Positions 47,959 to 57,418 of a stretch of 64,000 nt of DNA are shown in pieces. The first letter of the stretch is position 1. Every line of letters starts with the position of its first letter. Location: NCBI RefSeq assembly GCF_016806695.1, contig NZ_WUED01000004.1, positions 62,001 through 126,000 of the forward strand, read 5' to 3'. The translations under genes and the position numbers were made by a program. Source of the DNA: Campylobacter bilis (GTDB lineage Bacteria > Campylobacterota > Campylobacteria > Campylobacterales > Campylobacteraceae). The notes under the pieces are model-generated. The model made no database searches. It saw nothing but the letters and a program-made list of their open reading frames with translations, and was not told the DNA's origin.

Positions 47959-48881
47959 TCTAAAATTTGATTTTGAAAACGCATATTTTCTAATCTTCTT
48001 TGTAAATCTTTATTCTCTTCGTTTAAAACACTTTGTTCTGTTTTTAACGTGGCAATTTCTCTGCTTAGATAATAAATTTGATTTCTAATATAAATTTGAG
48101 GTGTAAATAAGATTAATGCAAAAGTGATAAGTAAGATTGCAAATAAAAGATGATGAAAATTTAAATTTCTATCTTCTTTTGTAGCATCATAAAAACCTTC
48201 TAATAAAACGTTTTTTACTTTTTGAGAGTCTTCATCTTCTTGTTTTTTTTGCGTTAAGAGGATAGGGGCGTGGTTTTGTTTGCTTTCTTTTTGTGTGATT
48301 TTCTTTTGTAAATTCTCTAGACTTTGCTTGATGCTTACTTGATTTTCTATCGAGGGTTTTTTAAGAGTATTTGAGGTGTTTATTAGAGGTGTTTTTTGAG
48401 TTTTATTAGAGCTTTGATTTAAAGGCTTTTTACATTCTTTTTTTGCTTGAGTTGGTTTTGCATTTACATCAGGATTTGAAGTATTTTGAGTTTTAAGAGG
48501 GATGTTTTTACTATCATTTAGTTTTTTTCTTACAAAAGGAAAAATTTTTTTAGTTTTTTTAGAATCTTCTTTTTTTCTTTTTTTCATTTTAGAAAGAATT
48601 TTTTTAGCAAGTGATTGTCTTTCTTCTAATTTAACATTAATGAGATCTTTTTTAAGGTAAATATTGGATTTTTGAGTATTTTGTGATTCGTATTCTTTAT
48701 CTAATTCTTCTAAAAATGTATGCGTGTTTGTTTTTTTAAAGCGACGCCTTAAAATATTATCACTAGAAAGTTCTTCTTTTAAATCATCATCAAGCGGTTT
48801 GCCTTGATTCATAGCGCGAGAAAATTTTAGCATTTTTTGACGTATGTTTTGGCGTTCTTTTAAAAAATCGTCTTCTAACAT
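47946..48881 (-). CDS. FtsL-like division protein with a long basic N-terminal extension
   Basis: The 311-residue protein has about 230 residues of Lys-, Ser- and Gln-rich low-complexity sequence, then one membrane helix (HHLLFAILLITFALILFTP), then a coiled coil (REIATLKTEQSVLNEENKDL) ending near the C-terminus. A short bitopic protein with a periplasmic coiled coil directly after rsmH is the standard gene order of ftsL, so this is the likely candidate. Ordinary FtsL is about 100 residues, making the cytoplasmic tail unusual. The start overlaps rsmH by seven bases. Confidence 0.65.
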   Translation of the reverse strand: MLEDDFLKERQNIRQKMLKFSRAMNQGKPLDDDLKEELSSDNILRRRFKKTNTHTFLEELDKEYESQNTQKSNIYLKKDLINVKLEERQSLAKKILSKMKKRKKEDSKKTKKIFPFVRKKLNDSKNIPLKTQNTSNPDVNAKPTQAKKECKKPLNQSSNKTQKTPLINTSNTLKKPSIENQVSIKQSLENLQKKITQKESKQNHAPILLTQKKQEDEDSQKVKNVLLEGFYDATKEDRNLNFHHLLFAILLITFALILFTPQIYIRNQIYYLSREIATLKTEQSVLNEENKDLQRRLENMRFQNQILDYLE

Positions 48882-49810
48882 ACCTTATCCCATGTTTTAA
48901 AGTGAAAAACACGCATTTTAGCACAGCTTGATCGGGGGTTTTTTAATAATTCTTCTTTAGTAGCACTTATGGCTTTTTTGCTTATTATTTTTCCTAGACT
49001 ATGGTTTTTTGTACACGTACAACGCATTGTTCTTTCATCGCAAATACAATTTTTCGCCCATTTTTTAAAAAAATTTTTTACTATTTTATCTTCTAAAGAA
49101 TGAAAACTAATAATAGCTAAAATACAATCTTTCAATCTTAAATTTTCAAGACTTTGTAGAAAATTTTCAAGTACTTTAAGTTCTTGATTTACTTCTATCC
49201 TAATAGCTTGAAAAACTAAGGTGGCTTGAGATACTTTTCTATGGTTTTGTTTGCTTTTTCCTATAATTTGATAAAGTTCTTTGCCGCTTTTAATGCTAGC
49301 TTTGTTTCTTGCAAGGCAAATTTTTTCAGCAAGAAAAGAGCCATTATGTAATTGTCCGTATTCTTTAAAGATAAAGGCTAATTGTTCTTTTGTATAAGTA
49401 TTTACAACGTCAAAAGCTGATATTTTAGCATTTTGATCCATTCTCATATCTAAAAAATCAGATTTTAAGCTAAATCCTCTTAAATTATTATCAAGCTGAA
49501 ATGAAGAAACTCCAATATCAGCTAAAATACCTTTTAAATTCTCTTTGGAAGGAATTTTTTCTAAAATTTCACTAAAATTACTTTGTATGAAAGTGATTCT
49601 ATTTCCAAAATATTCAAGATGTTTTTTAGAAAATTCTAATGCTTGTGTGTCTTGATCGCAAGCAATAAATTGCATATGAGGATGCTTCATAAGTAAAGCT
49701 TTACTATGACCAGCAAAACCCAAAGTACAGTCTAGAAAATAACCTGTTTTAAGGCTTTTAAAAACTTCTTGAACTTCATGAAGTAAAACCGGAGTATGAG
49801 GAATTTCCAC
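48875..49810 (-). CDS. rsmH: RsmH (MraW), 16S rRNA C1402 N4-methyltransferase
   Basis: RsmH methylates C1402 of 16S rRNA in the decoding site. The 311-residue protein has PHTPVLLHEVQEVF, FLDCTLGFAGHSKAL (SAM motif), GILADIGVSSFQLDN and ISFHSLEDKIVKNF, all standard. It is the first gene of a minus-strand pair with the FtsL-like gene and is divergent from the PpiD-like gene across about 160 bases. Confidence 0.96.
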   Translation of the reverse strand: MEIPHTPVLLHEVQEVFKSLKTGYFLDCTLGFAGHSKALLMKHPHMQFIACDQDTQALEFSKKHLEYFGNRITFIQSNFSEILEKIPSKENLKGILADIGVSSFQLDNNLRGFSLKSDFLDMRMDQNAKISAFDVVNTYTKEQLAFIFKEYGQLHNGSFLAEKICLARNKASIKSGKELYQIIGKSKQNHRKVSQATLVFQAIRIEVNQELKVLENFLQSLENLRLKDCILAIISFHSLEDKIVKNFFKKWAKNCICDERTMRCTCTKNHSLGKIISKKAISATKEELLKNPRSSCAKMRVFHFKTWDKVC

Positions 49811-49972
49811 AATGCAATCCTAAAATTTTATGCTAATTAAGATTAAATTATAGCTAAATTTCATTTCAAAAAATTGAAAGAATAAATATTTTTGGTAAAA
49901 ATTTCATAATTAAACTCTACTTAAACACTTCTACGATACAATCATAGCATTTAAAATAAATCAAGGAATGAT

Positions 49973-51463
49973 ATGCTTACTTGGATGCAACATCACAAAA
50001 AATACCTTATTGTCACTATATGGGTTAGTACTATAGCTTTTGTTGGTGCGGGTTTTTTGGGATGGGGTGCTTATGATTTTAATCTCAATCGTAGTTCTAG
50101 CGTTGCAATAGTGGGAAATGAGAAAATCCCTTTTGATGAATGGGATATGAGATACAAGCAAATTTTAAGCTATTATAATCAAATTAGCAATGGTACTTTA
50201 ACCCAGGAGAATGCTAAAGATTTAGGCATTGAAAACATAGCTTTAAGTTCTCTTATTGAAGATAAGCTTTTATTAAATTTTGCTAAAGATTTAGGCATAG
50301 GTGTAAGTGAAAATGAAATTTTACAAAAATTAGCAAATACTAAAGAATTCCAAAACCCTAATGGAGATTTTAATAAAACTATTTATTATGATCTTTTAAA
50401 TGCTAATAACTTAACTCCAAAAGATTATGAAACTCAGCTTGCAAATGAAATTATTATAAGCAAACTTGGCCCTATTTTAAACATTTCTAGTAAAGATGAA
50501 GAATTAAAAATGCTAGGTTCTAGTTATTTTATGCAAGATGATTTAAGTATTGCAAAGATCGATTATAATCCTAAAAATATTAATCTTGATGAAGAAGAAT
50601 TAAAAAAACTTTGGAATATACACAAACAAGATTATAAAACTCAAAAAGTATATGAAATTTCTACTTATTTTCTAAGTGCAGATGATGAAAAAATCGATGA
50701 AGAAGAGCTGTTAAAATTCTATAATCAAGATGAAAATAAACTAAAATACAAAGACTCTTTTGGTAAAATCAAGGATTTTCAAAGTGCTAAAAATGAAGTC
50801 GCAAAAGATTATGCTTTAATACGTTTGAAAAATCTTGCTAATGCTAAATTTTTGGATTTAAAAAATAAAAAAGACAATTTCCAAAAAGATATTAATATCA
50901 CTTCTTCTGATTTTAACTATCCTATCGAGCTTTTAAATAAGGCTAAAAACGCTGAACTTTTAAGACCCGTACTTTATGATAATGGTTATATTATAATCAG
51001 ATTGAATAAAACAGATCCTGTAAGGATTAAGACCTTTGAAGAAGCAAGAGATGAAGTATTGCCTATGTATTTAAGCGAACAAACTAGGAAAAATTTGGAA
51101 GAACAGGCTAAAAATAGTTTAGCTGATTTTAAAGGCGATGATATAGGTTTTGTCAGCCGTGATAGTTCTCGTGAGAGTGTCAAGCTTAGCGATAAAATAT
51201 TAAATGATTCTGAATTTGCTTATTTTTTAATCAATGTATTTAATGCAGATCAAAAGAGTTCTTATGTGCTTATAAATGATAATAAAGCCATACTTTATAA
51301 AATAAATAAGCAAAAATTAGACTTAAGTGCTGATAAATTTGATCAGTATAAACTAATGCTGCAGCAAAATTTACAAAATTTAAAAGCAAGCGAACTTAAA
51401 CAAGAGCTTGTTGATAGGCTTAAAAAAATATATCCAATAAAAATTTATTATAAAGGGAATTGA
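49973..51463 (+). CDS. PpiD-like membrane-anchored periplasmic chaperone
   Basis: The 496-residue protein has an N-terminal membrane helix (LIVTIWVSTIAFVGAGFLGW), a SurA/PpiD N-terminal-like helical domain and a C-terminal region with repeated helix-turn patterns (EEARDEVLPMYLSEQTRKN). It fits the PpiD/SurA-N family, folding helpers at the periplasmic side of the Sec translocon. A PPIase (parvulin) catalytic core is not obvious. AAGGA lies just upstream of the ATG, and TACAAT at 49937-49942 is a possible -10. It runs into ftsA. Confidence 0.75.
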   Translation: MLTWMQHHKKYLIVTIWVSTIAFVGAGFLGWGAYDFNLNRSSSVAIVGNEKIPFDEWDMRYKQILSYYNQISNGTLTQENAKDLGIENIALSSLIEDKLLLNFAKDLGIGVSENEILQKLANTKEFQNPNGDFNKTIYYDLLNANNLTPKDYETQLANEIIISKLGPILNISSKDEELKMLGSSYFMQDDLSIAKIDYNPKNINLDEEELKKLWNIHKQDYKTQKVYEISTYFLSADDEKIDEEELLKFYNQDENKLKYKDSFGKIKDFQSAKNEVAKDYALIRLKNLANAKFLDLKNKKDNFQKDINITSSDFNYPIELLNKAKNAELLRPVLYDNGYIIIRLNKTDPVRIKTFEEARDEVLPMYLSEQTRKNLEEQAKNSLADFKGDDIGFVSRDSSRESVKLSDKILNDSEFAYFLINVFNADQKSSYVLINDNKAILYKINKQKLDLSADKFDQYKLMLQQNLQNLKASELKQELVDRLKKIYPIKIYYKGN

Positions 51464-51465
51464 TT

Positions 51466-52848
51466 TTGAATATATTAGGAATTGATCTAGGTTCAACCCA
51501 AACTTGTGCCATTATCGCTCAAAAAGATGAAGATGGGTTAAAAATTATTGGTTTTTCTAAGGCAAAAACTAATGGGGTTAAAAAAGGTGCCATTACTAAT
51601 ATAGAGTTGGCTTCTAAATCTATAGAAGAGGCTGTTAGAGGTGCTCAGATGATGAGTGGGGTGCACTATGATAAGGTTGTTGTATCTATTTCTGGTGCTT
51701 ATACTAAAAGTGTAGATAGCATAGGAGTGGTTAATATCCCAAATCATGAAATAGGCATTAAAGAAATTCACCGTGCCGTAAGTACAGCCAAACACACCGC
51801 AAATTTACCAAGTGCTTATGAAATCATTCATGTTTTGCCTTATAATTTTAAAGTCAATGATTTAGAACATGTTGATGATCCTTTGGGTATGAGCGGGAAT
51901 CGTTTAGAGGTTTCAACTCATATAGTTATTTCTCAAGAATCTCATATTAAAAACCTTAAAAAAGCTGTTGAACTAGCTGATTTAAGAGTTGATAATATAG
52001 TACTTTCAGGATATGCTTCGGCTATAGCTTGTTTAGATGATAGTGAAAGAGAATTAGGTGCGGTTTTAATAGACATGGGAGGTGCTATTTGTGATATGGT
52101 AGTGCATACTGGAAATTCCATCCGGTATAATGATTGCTTACAAATTGGATCTATTAATATTACTCAAGATTTATCCATGGCATTGCACACGCCTTTAAAA
52201 GAGGCTGAAAAGATCAAGCTTAATTATGCAGCCCTTTCTCAACAGCCTAATACTCTAATCCAAATCCCTTCTATGGGAGATGAAAAAAAAGTTAATGAAG
52301 TTTCTTTAGATATCATTTCTAATGTAATTTATGCGCGAGCAGAGGAAACTTTAATGATTTTAGCAAAAATTTTAAGCGATAATCGCTATGCTAGTACTAT
52401 AGGTGCGGGCGTGGTTTTAACCGGTGGGATGACTAAATTAGCAGGAATTGATGAATTAGCTCCTGCGACTTTTGACAATCGTTCTGTAAGGCTTGCTTTT
52501 GCAAGAAAAGATTTAATTACAGGATTTAGTGAAATTTTTGCCGATCCTGAAAATACTTGTGCTATAGGACTTTGTTTGTATGGGGCGGGGTATTTTACCC
52601 CTTATGAACTTGATTCTAATGAGAAATTAAGATACAAAGGAGAAATTGAAAATTTTAATCGTCAGATTAAACAAGATAATGTTTTGCAAAAAGATACTCA
52701 AAGCGAAATAAAATCTGATTTTTTTGATGAAAATTTGCAAGAAAATGATACAATTGCATTGCAAGAACAATTAAATTTTAAAGAGCCGAAAGAAAAAAAA
52801 CCTAGTGTTTTTTCAAATATCTGGCATAAGATTATGAATCAATTTTAA
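51466..52848 (+). CDS. ftsA: FtsA, actin-like cell division protein
   Basis: FtsA tethers FtsZ to the membrane and recruits later division proteins. The 460-residue protein has GIDLGSTQTCAIIA, the SHS2 1C insertion region, GAVLIDMGGAICDMVVH and TGGMTKLAGIDELA. The C-terminus ends in SVFSNIWHKIMNQF, an amphipathic membrane-targeting helix. I take the TTG at 51466, seven bases after AAAGGGA at 51452-51458; the TTG at 51460 is too close to that site. It lies 15 bases before ftsZ. Confidence 0.94.
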   Translation: MNILGIDLGSTQTCAIIAQKDEDGLKIIGFSKAKTNGVKKGAITNIELASKSIEEAVRGAQMMSGVHYDKVVVSISGAYTKSVDSIGVVNIPNHEIGIKEIHRAVSTAKHTANLPSAYEIIHVLPYNFKVNDLEHVDDPLGMSGNRLEVSTHIVISQESHIKNLKKAVELADLRVDNIVLSGYASAIACLDDSERELGAVLIDMGGAICDMVVHTGNSIRYNDCLQIGSINITQDLSMALHTPLKEAEKIKLNYAALSQQPNTLIQIPSMGDEKKVNEVSLDIISNVIYARAEETLMILAKILSDNRYASTIGAGVVLTGGMTKLAGIDELAPATFDNRSVRLAFARKDLITGFSEIFADPENTCAIGLCLYGAGYFTPYELDSNEKLRYKGEIENFNRQIKQDNVLQKDTQSEIKSDFFDENLQENDTIALQEQLNFKEPKEKKPSVFSNIWHKIMNQF

Positions 52849-52863
52849 CAAGGAGAAATTTTT

Positions 52864-53976
52864 ATGAGTGAATTTTTAGTAGAAGAAATGCAACATAATA
52901 AAGGTGCCAAAATTAAAGTTATAGGGTGCGGCGGCGGCGGCGGCAATATGATCAATCACATGGTTAAAATGGGATTAAATGATTTGGATTTGATTGCAGC
53001 AAATACAGATGCACAAGCTATTTCAATTTCATTAGCAAAAACTAAAATTCAACTTGGTGAGAAAAAAACTAAAGGTTTGGGTGCTGGCATGCTTCCTGAA
53101 GTTGGTGCAGAAAGTGCTAAAGAAAGTTTTGAAGAAATAAAAGCAAGTTTAAGTCAAAGTGATATTGTATTTATTGCTTCGGGTTTTGGCGGTGGTACAG
53201 GTACAGGTGCGACTCCTGTGATTGCCCAAGCAGCTAAAGAAATTGGAGCTTTGACTGTTTCTGTTGTAACTATGCCTTTTGCTTTTGAAGGAAAGCAAAG
53301 AAAAAAACTTGCTGAAAATGGTCTCCTTGAACTTAAAAAGGAAAGCGATTCTATCCTTGTTATCCAAAATGAAAAATTACTAAGTATTATTGATAAAAAA
53401 GCAGGTATTAAAGATGCTTTTAGATTGGTTGATGATATTTTAGCACGTGCTGTTAAAGGTATGGTGTCTATTTTGCTTGATAATGGTGATATTAATGTTG
53501 ATTTTGCTGATGTTAGAACCATTATGAGTCACCGCGGTCTTGCGCTTATGGGCGTGGGAAGTGCTAGCGGTGAAAATGCTATAGAAGAAGCACTTTGTAA
53601 TGCTATAGAATCTCCTTTACTTGATGGAATGGATATTAAAGGTGCTAAAGGCGTTATTTTACATTTTAAAACAAGTTCTGATTGCTCTTTATTTGAAATC
53701 TCAGCAGCAGCCAATAACATACAAGAACTTGTCGATGAAAATGCAAAGATTATTTTTGGTTCTACAACAGATGATAGCATGCAAGATAGAGTCGAGGTAA
53801 CTATCATTGCAACAGGTTTTGAAGATAAAGATACTTCAGAGAAAAAAATTACCGAAGAAACTCAAGCTTCTAAGAAAAATCCTTATTTAAATCTTAAAAA
53901 AGTAAGTGGTGGTTATGATGAAGAAATAATGGCACAGATTGAAACTCCTACTTTTTTACGCCGTCAAATGGATTGA
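52864..53976 (+). CDS. ftsZ: FtsZ, tubulin-like division GTPase
   Basis: FtsZ polymerises into the division ring. The 370-residue protein has an N-terminal IGCGGGGGNMINHM glycine stretch (five consecutive GGC codons at 52929-52943), NTDAQAI, the tubulin signature FGGGTGTGATPVIA, and the C-terminal tail ending PTFLRRQMD, a FtsA/ZipA-binding conserved peptide. AGGAG at 52855-52859 precedes the ATG. A hairpin terminator follows the gene. Confidence 0.97.
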   Translation: MSEFLVEEMQHNKGAKIKVIGCGGGGGNMINHMVKMGLNDLDLIAANTDAQAISISLAKTKIQLGEKKTKGLGAGMLPEVGAESAKESFEEIKASLSQSDIVFIASGFGGGTGTGATPVIAQAAKEIGALTVSVVTMPFAFEGKQRKKLAENGLLELKKESDSILVIQNEKLLSIIDKKAGIKDAFRLVDDILARAVKGMVSILLDNGDINVDFADVRTIMSHRGLALMGVGSASGENAIEEALCNAIESPLLDGMDIKGAKGVILHFKTSSDCSLFEISAAANNIQELVDENAKIIFGSTTDDSMQDRVEVTIIATGFEDKDTSEKKITEETQASKKNPYLNLKKVSGGYDEEIMAQIETPTFLRRQMD

Positions 53977-53986
53977 ATCAATTTTT

Positions 53987-54012
53987 AAGCAAGATTACCA
54001 TCTTGCTTTTTA
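53987..54012 (+). terminator. Intrinsic terminator after ftsZ
   Basis: AAGCAAGAT at 53987-53995 pairs with ATCTTGCTT at 54000-54008 around a four-base TACC loop, followed by TTTATTTGTTTT. This is a canonical intrinsic terminator and closes the ftsA-ftsZ unit ten bases after the ftsZ stop. Confidence 0.85.
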
Positions 54013-54069
54013 TTTGTTTTAAACTACTTTCAAATTTTTCTTTATAAACATTGCATTAGCTTTATTAAA

Positions 54070-54086
54070 TTGGAACACTTCTTGCT
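54070..54086 (+). promoter_or_regulatory. Sigma-54 promoter of flgF-flgG
   Basis: TTGGAACACTTCTTGCTT has GG at 54072-54073 and GC at 54084-54085, exactly 12 bases apart, and matches the Campylobacter sigma-54 consensus core. It lies 37 bases before the flgF ATG. It is nearly the same as the flgH promoter at 44386-44402 (GGAACACT then TTGCTT). Confidence 0.85.
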
Positions 54087-54122
54087 TTATATCTATAAAA
54101 TCTTAATTTTATAGGTGAAAAT

Positions 54123-54935
54123 ATGCAAAATGGATATTATCAAGCAACAGGCGGAATGGTAACTCAATTTAATAAGCTTGAAGTTATTACTAATAATCTT
54201 GCCAATATTAATACGAGTGGATATAAAAGAGATGATGTCGTCATTGCAGATTTTAAAAGGATTTTTAAAGAAACTCAAGATGAGTTGCCTATACAAAATC
54301 ACACAAGAGATGCATCGCGTTTTCTCAACACTACTATAGATGGAATTCCTCAAGTTTCTCAAGAATACACAGATTTTACTTTAGGATCTTTAAAAGCTAC
54401 AAATAATCCTTTAGATTTGGCTATAACAAGAGAGGATGCTTTTTATTTGATTCAGACTAAAAATGGAGAGGTAAGATTAAGTAAAGATGGAATTTTTCAA
54501 CTTGACGATGAAGGTTATTTAGTCAACAAACAAGGTTATAAAGTTTTAAGTTCTGATTATTTTAATCAGCCTCAAAATGCTGGAATTCGTGTCTTAAGTG
54601 GTGCAACCCGTATTGATGTTGATAAAAATGGAGTTATTAGAGTCAATGGCACTGAGAATGCAAGATTATTTGTGGCACAAGTAGATGATATTAGAGCTTT
54701 ACAAAAGGATGGAGATAATCTTTATAAGATTGATGATTTAACACGTCTTAGAGAGTTAGAAAATTCTAATGCTATTTATCAGGGTTTTTCCCAAGGATCA
54801 AATGTCAATCCTGTTACTGAAATGGTAGGTTTAATCGAGGCAAATAGGATGGTAGAAATGTATCAAAAGGTCATGACAGCTCATATGGATGATTTAAATC
54901 AAGAAGCTATCAATAAGCTTGCAAGCGTTAAATAA
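54123..54935 (+). CDS. flgF: FlgF, flagellar proximal rod protein (FlgG-like)
   Basis: FlgF is part of the flagellar rod and is secreted by the flagellar type III system. The 270-residue protein has the conserved N-terminal rod motif (ITNNLANINTSGYKR), the core with LAITREDAFYLIQTKNGE, and the C-terminal segment EMVGLIEANRMVEMYQKVM that forms the helical tip. The Campylobacter name flgG2 is also in use. It starts a unit with flgG downstream and is expressed from the sigma-54 promoter. Confidence 0.93.
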   Translation: MQNGYYQATGGMVTQFNKLEVITNNLANINTSGYKRDDVVIADFKRIFKETQDELPIQNHTRDASRFLNTTIDGIPQVSQEYTDFTLGSLKATNNPLDLAITREDAFYLIQTKNGEVRLSKDGIFQLDDEGYLVNKQGYKVLSSDYFNQPQNAGIRVLSGATRIDVDKNGVIRVNGTENARLFVAQVDDIRALQKDGDNLYKIDDLTRLRELENSNAIYQGFSQGSNVNPVTEMVGLIEANRMVEMYQKVMTAHMDDLNQEAINKLASVK

Positions 54936-54957
54936 TAAATTATAAAAAGGATTAAAA

Positions 54958-55749
54958 ATGATGAGATCTCTTCACACTGCTGCTACAGGGATGGTAGCAC
55001 AACAAAGACAAATTGAAGTTACTTCAAATAATATTGCCAATGTCAATACAGCAGGTTTTAAGAAAAGTCGTGCTGAATTTGCTGATCTTATGTATCAGGT
55101 TATGAAATATGCAGGTACTTCGACCTCTGCTACCACTCTTTCGCCTTCAGGCATAGAAGTAGGAGTAGGTGTGCGTCCTACAGCAATTACTAAAGTTTTT
55201 ACTGAAGGTAATTTAAAATCAACCAGCACAGATGGTCTTGATATGGCCATAGCGGGCAATGGTTTTTTCCAAATTCAATTACCTGATGGTACTACAGCTT
55301 ACACTAGAAATGGACAATTTACAAAAGATAATGAAGGTAATATCGTCAACTCAGATGGTTATAAACTTTTGCCTGAAATGACTATACCAGAGGGTGCATT
55401 AGCTATTAATGTTGCTACTGATGGAACTGTTTCTGTAATGCTTCCAGGTGAGCAGCAAGAAACTCAAATAGGGCAAATAGAATTAGTACAATTTATCAAT
55501 CCTGCAGGTCTTCATTCTATGGGGGACAATCTTTATCTTGAAACAGGAGCAAGTGGAGCACCTGTAAATGGTATAGCTGGACAAGATGGTCTTGGGACTA
55601 TAAGACATGGTTTTGTAGAGCTTAGCAATGTACAACTTGTTGAGGAAATGACAGATCTTATTACAGGACAAAGGGCCTATGAGGCAGGATCAAAAGCAAT
55701 CACAACAAGTGATGATATGTTAGCTATTGTAAATCAACTCAAAAGATAA
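54958..55749 (+). CDS. flgG: FlgG, flagellar distal rod protein
   Basis: FlgG forms the distal rod. The 263-residue protein starts MMRSLHTAATGMVAQQRQIE, with VTSNNIANVNTAGFKKSR, the FlgG-type GNGFFQIQLPDGTTAYTRNG, and the C-terminal VEEMTDLITGQRAYEAGSKA. AAAAGG precedes the ATG and 22 bases separate it from flgF. The unit ends in a hairpin terminator shared with glnA. Confidence 0.96.
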   Translation: MMRSLHTAATGMVAQQRQIEVTSNNIANVNTAGFKKSRAEFADLMYQVMKYAGTSTSATTLSPSGIEVGVGVRPTAITKVFTEGNLKSTSTDGLDMAIAGNGFFQIQLPDGTTAYTRNGQFTKDNEGNIVNSDGYKLLPEMTIPEGALAINVATDGTVSVMLPGEQQETQIGQIELVQFINPAGLHSMGDNLYLETGASGAPVNGIAGQDGLGTIRHGFVELSNVQLVEEMTDLITGQRAYEAGSKAITTSDDMLAIVNQLKR

Positions 55750-55757
55750 ATAATGAA

Positions 55758-55784
55758 AAATTAATGGCATTATGCCATTAATTT
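55758..55784. terminator. Bidirectional terminator between flgG and glnA
   Basis: A perfect 12-to-13-base-pair stem (55758-55769 with 55773-55784) has a TTA loop. On the plus strand it is followed by CTAG after the T run; on the minus strand it is followed by TTTTTC. It fills the 35-base gap of two convergent genes and probably ends both transcripts. Confidence 0.8.
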
Positions 55785-57215
55785 CTAGCAAGAATAGCAA
55801 GTTTTAAACTCATAAGCTGTTGGGCGAGCTTCTATAGGCCATACTTGGGTTTCAAATTTTAAATGTTGATAATCGTCTATAAAAATATCACTCATTACAG
55901 GTTTTAAATAAGAATTGTGTCGGATTAAGGCTTCAAGACTTCCTCTTAGGGTATGAGGTAGTTGTTCTATACCTTTTTCGCGGATTTCATCTAAAGTAAG
56001 ATCAAATAAATTCTCATCCATAGGACCTACCGGGATGGTTTTGTTTTTAATGCCGTCAAGTCCCGCCATTAAAAGACTCACAAAAGCTAAGTAAGGATTA
56101 GCCGTGCTATCAGGAAAACGAATTTCAATACGGGCAGAATTTTTATTGATACCATAAGGAACGCGACAACTTGCAGATCTGTTTTGAGAAGAATAGGTTA
56201 AAATACAAGGTGCTTCAAAGCCTGGAACAATCCTTTTATAGGAATTAGAACTAGGATTAGTGAAGGCTGCAACACTTCTAGCATTTTTTAAAATCCCACC
56301 TATATAATTTATAGCTATGTGACTTAGTCCACTATATCCGTCTTTATCATAGAATAAATTTACTCCATCTTTCCATAAACTCATATGAACGTGCATACCA
56401 TTGCCATTGTCTCCATATAAAGGTTTTGGCATAAAAGTTGCGGTTTTTCCATTAAGATGGGCTACCATTTTAACGACGTATTTGTAAATTTGTACATTAT
56501 CAGCTGCTTCTACAAGAGTACCAAAATTAACTCCAATTTCAGCTTGACCTTGGGCCACTTCATGATGATGGACAAAGGTTTTAAGACCTACTTTTTGAAG
56601 GGTTTGAACCATTTCAGATCGGATATCGACTAAAGAATCTATAGGCTGTACAGGAAAATATCCTCCTTTGTTTCTAGGACGATGGCCTGTATTGTAACTG
56701 TCTGTAAATTCTCTATTGTCATTCCATTCTCCTTCTTCAGTATCTACTTCATATTTAGAACAATGAGCTGTATCGACTATTTTAACACTATCAAAGACAA
56801 AAAATTCATTCTCTGGTCCAAAATAAGCAGTATCAGCTATACCGCTATTTTGAAGGTATTGTATGGCTTTTTTGGCTATGCTTCTTGGACATTTTTCATA
56901 CATTTGGCCTTTATAGATATCATATACATCACAAAATATTATAATCGTAGGATCAGCTGTAAAAGGATCTAAAAAGGCACTTTGCACATCAGGTTTTAAA
57001 ATCATATCCGATTTTTCAATAGGTTGCCATCCGTGGATTGAACTTCCATCGAAGGGAATACCTGCTTTAAATGTTGTTTCATCAATGGCATCAAGATTAT
57101 AGGTGATATGATGCCAAGTTCCTATCATATCTGTAAAGCGGAAATCGACAAAAAGAACTTCATTGTGTTTGCAAAATGTAAAAAAATCATCTATACTGTT
57201 AACAAACTTTCCCAT
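55785..57215 (-). CDS. glnA: Glutamine synthetase, type I
   Basis: GlnA joins ammonia to glutamate. The 476-residue enzyme has [17 protein letters not shown], the active-site [36 protein letters not shown] and [13 protein letters not shown]. It also has an NRSASCRVP segment. I take ATG 57215, with AAGGAG eight bases upstream, over the GTG at 57224. TATAAT at 57254-57249 (minus) forms an extended -10 promoter. Whether it is regulated by adenylylation (the Tyr site near the C-terminus) is not evident from sequence. Confidence 0.96.
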   Translation of the reverse strand: MGKFVNSIDDFFTFCKHNEVLFVDFRFTDMIGTWHHITYNLDAIDETTFKAGIPFDGSSIHGWQPIEKSDMILKPDVQSAFLDPFTADPTIIIFCDVYDIYKGQMYEKCPRSIAKKAIQYLQNSGIADTAYFGPENEFFVFDSVKIVDTAHCSKYEVDTEEGEWNDNREFTDSYNTGHRPRNKGGYFPVQPIDSLVDIRSEMVQTLQKVGLKTFVHHHEVAQGQAEIGVNFGTLVEAADNVQIYKYVVKMVAHLNGKTATFMPKPLYGDNGNGMHVHMSLWKDGVNLFYDKDGYSGLSHIAINYIGGILKNARSVAAFTNPSSNSYKRIVPGFEAPCILTYSSQNRSASCRVPYGINKNSARIEIRFPDSTANPYLAFVSLLMAGLDGIKNKTIPVGPMDENLFDLTLDEIREKGIEQLPHTLRGSLEALIRHNSYLKPVMSDIFIDDYQHLKFETQVWPIEARPTAYEFKTCYSC

Positions 57216-57248
57216 AATTTTCACTCCTTCTTTAGTTGAATTTGTCAG

Positions 57249-57257
57249 ATTATAGCA
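57249..57257 (-). promoter_or_regulatory. glnA extended -10 promoter
   Basis: On the minus strand, TGCTATAAT has TATAAT at 57254-57249 preceded by TGC, an extended -10 form common in Campylobacter. It is 34 bases before the chosen glnA ATG at 57215. TTAATTAA repeats lie further upstream and may be a regulator site or simple AT richness. Confidence 0.65.
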
Positions 57258-57418
57258 TAAAATTTTTTAATTAAGATTTAATTAATATATTTTTTTTATG
57301 AATTTTAGAAATTTAATATAAAAATAATAAAAAATAAAATTTATATTTTTGTTTTAGATAAAATTGATTATAATTTAAAGCAATTTTATTGAAAATCCAT
57401 ATTGAAAAAAGGAAAAAA

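Noticed and set aside
48930-48936. G5-type runs (also at 1465, 7453, 30566, 42591, 55520) as phase-variation tracts
   Set aside because: Runs of five or six are below the length at which slippage is usually frequent, and they lie in open frames.
53154-53522. Minus-strand open frame inside ftsZ
   Set aside because: Fully antisense to the conserved FtsZ core, with the biased composition of a shadow frame.
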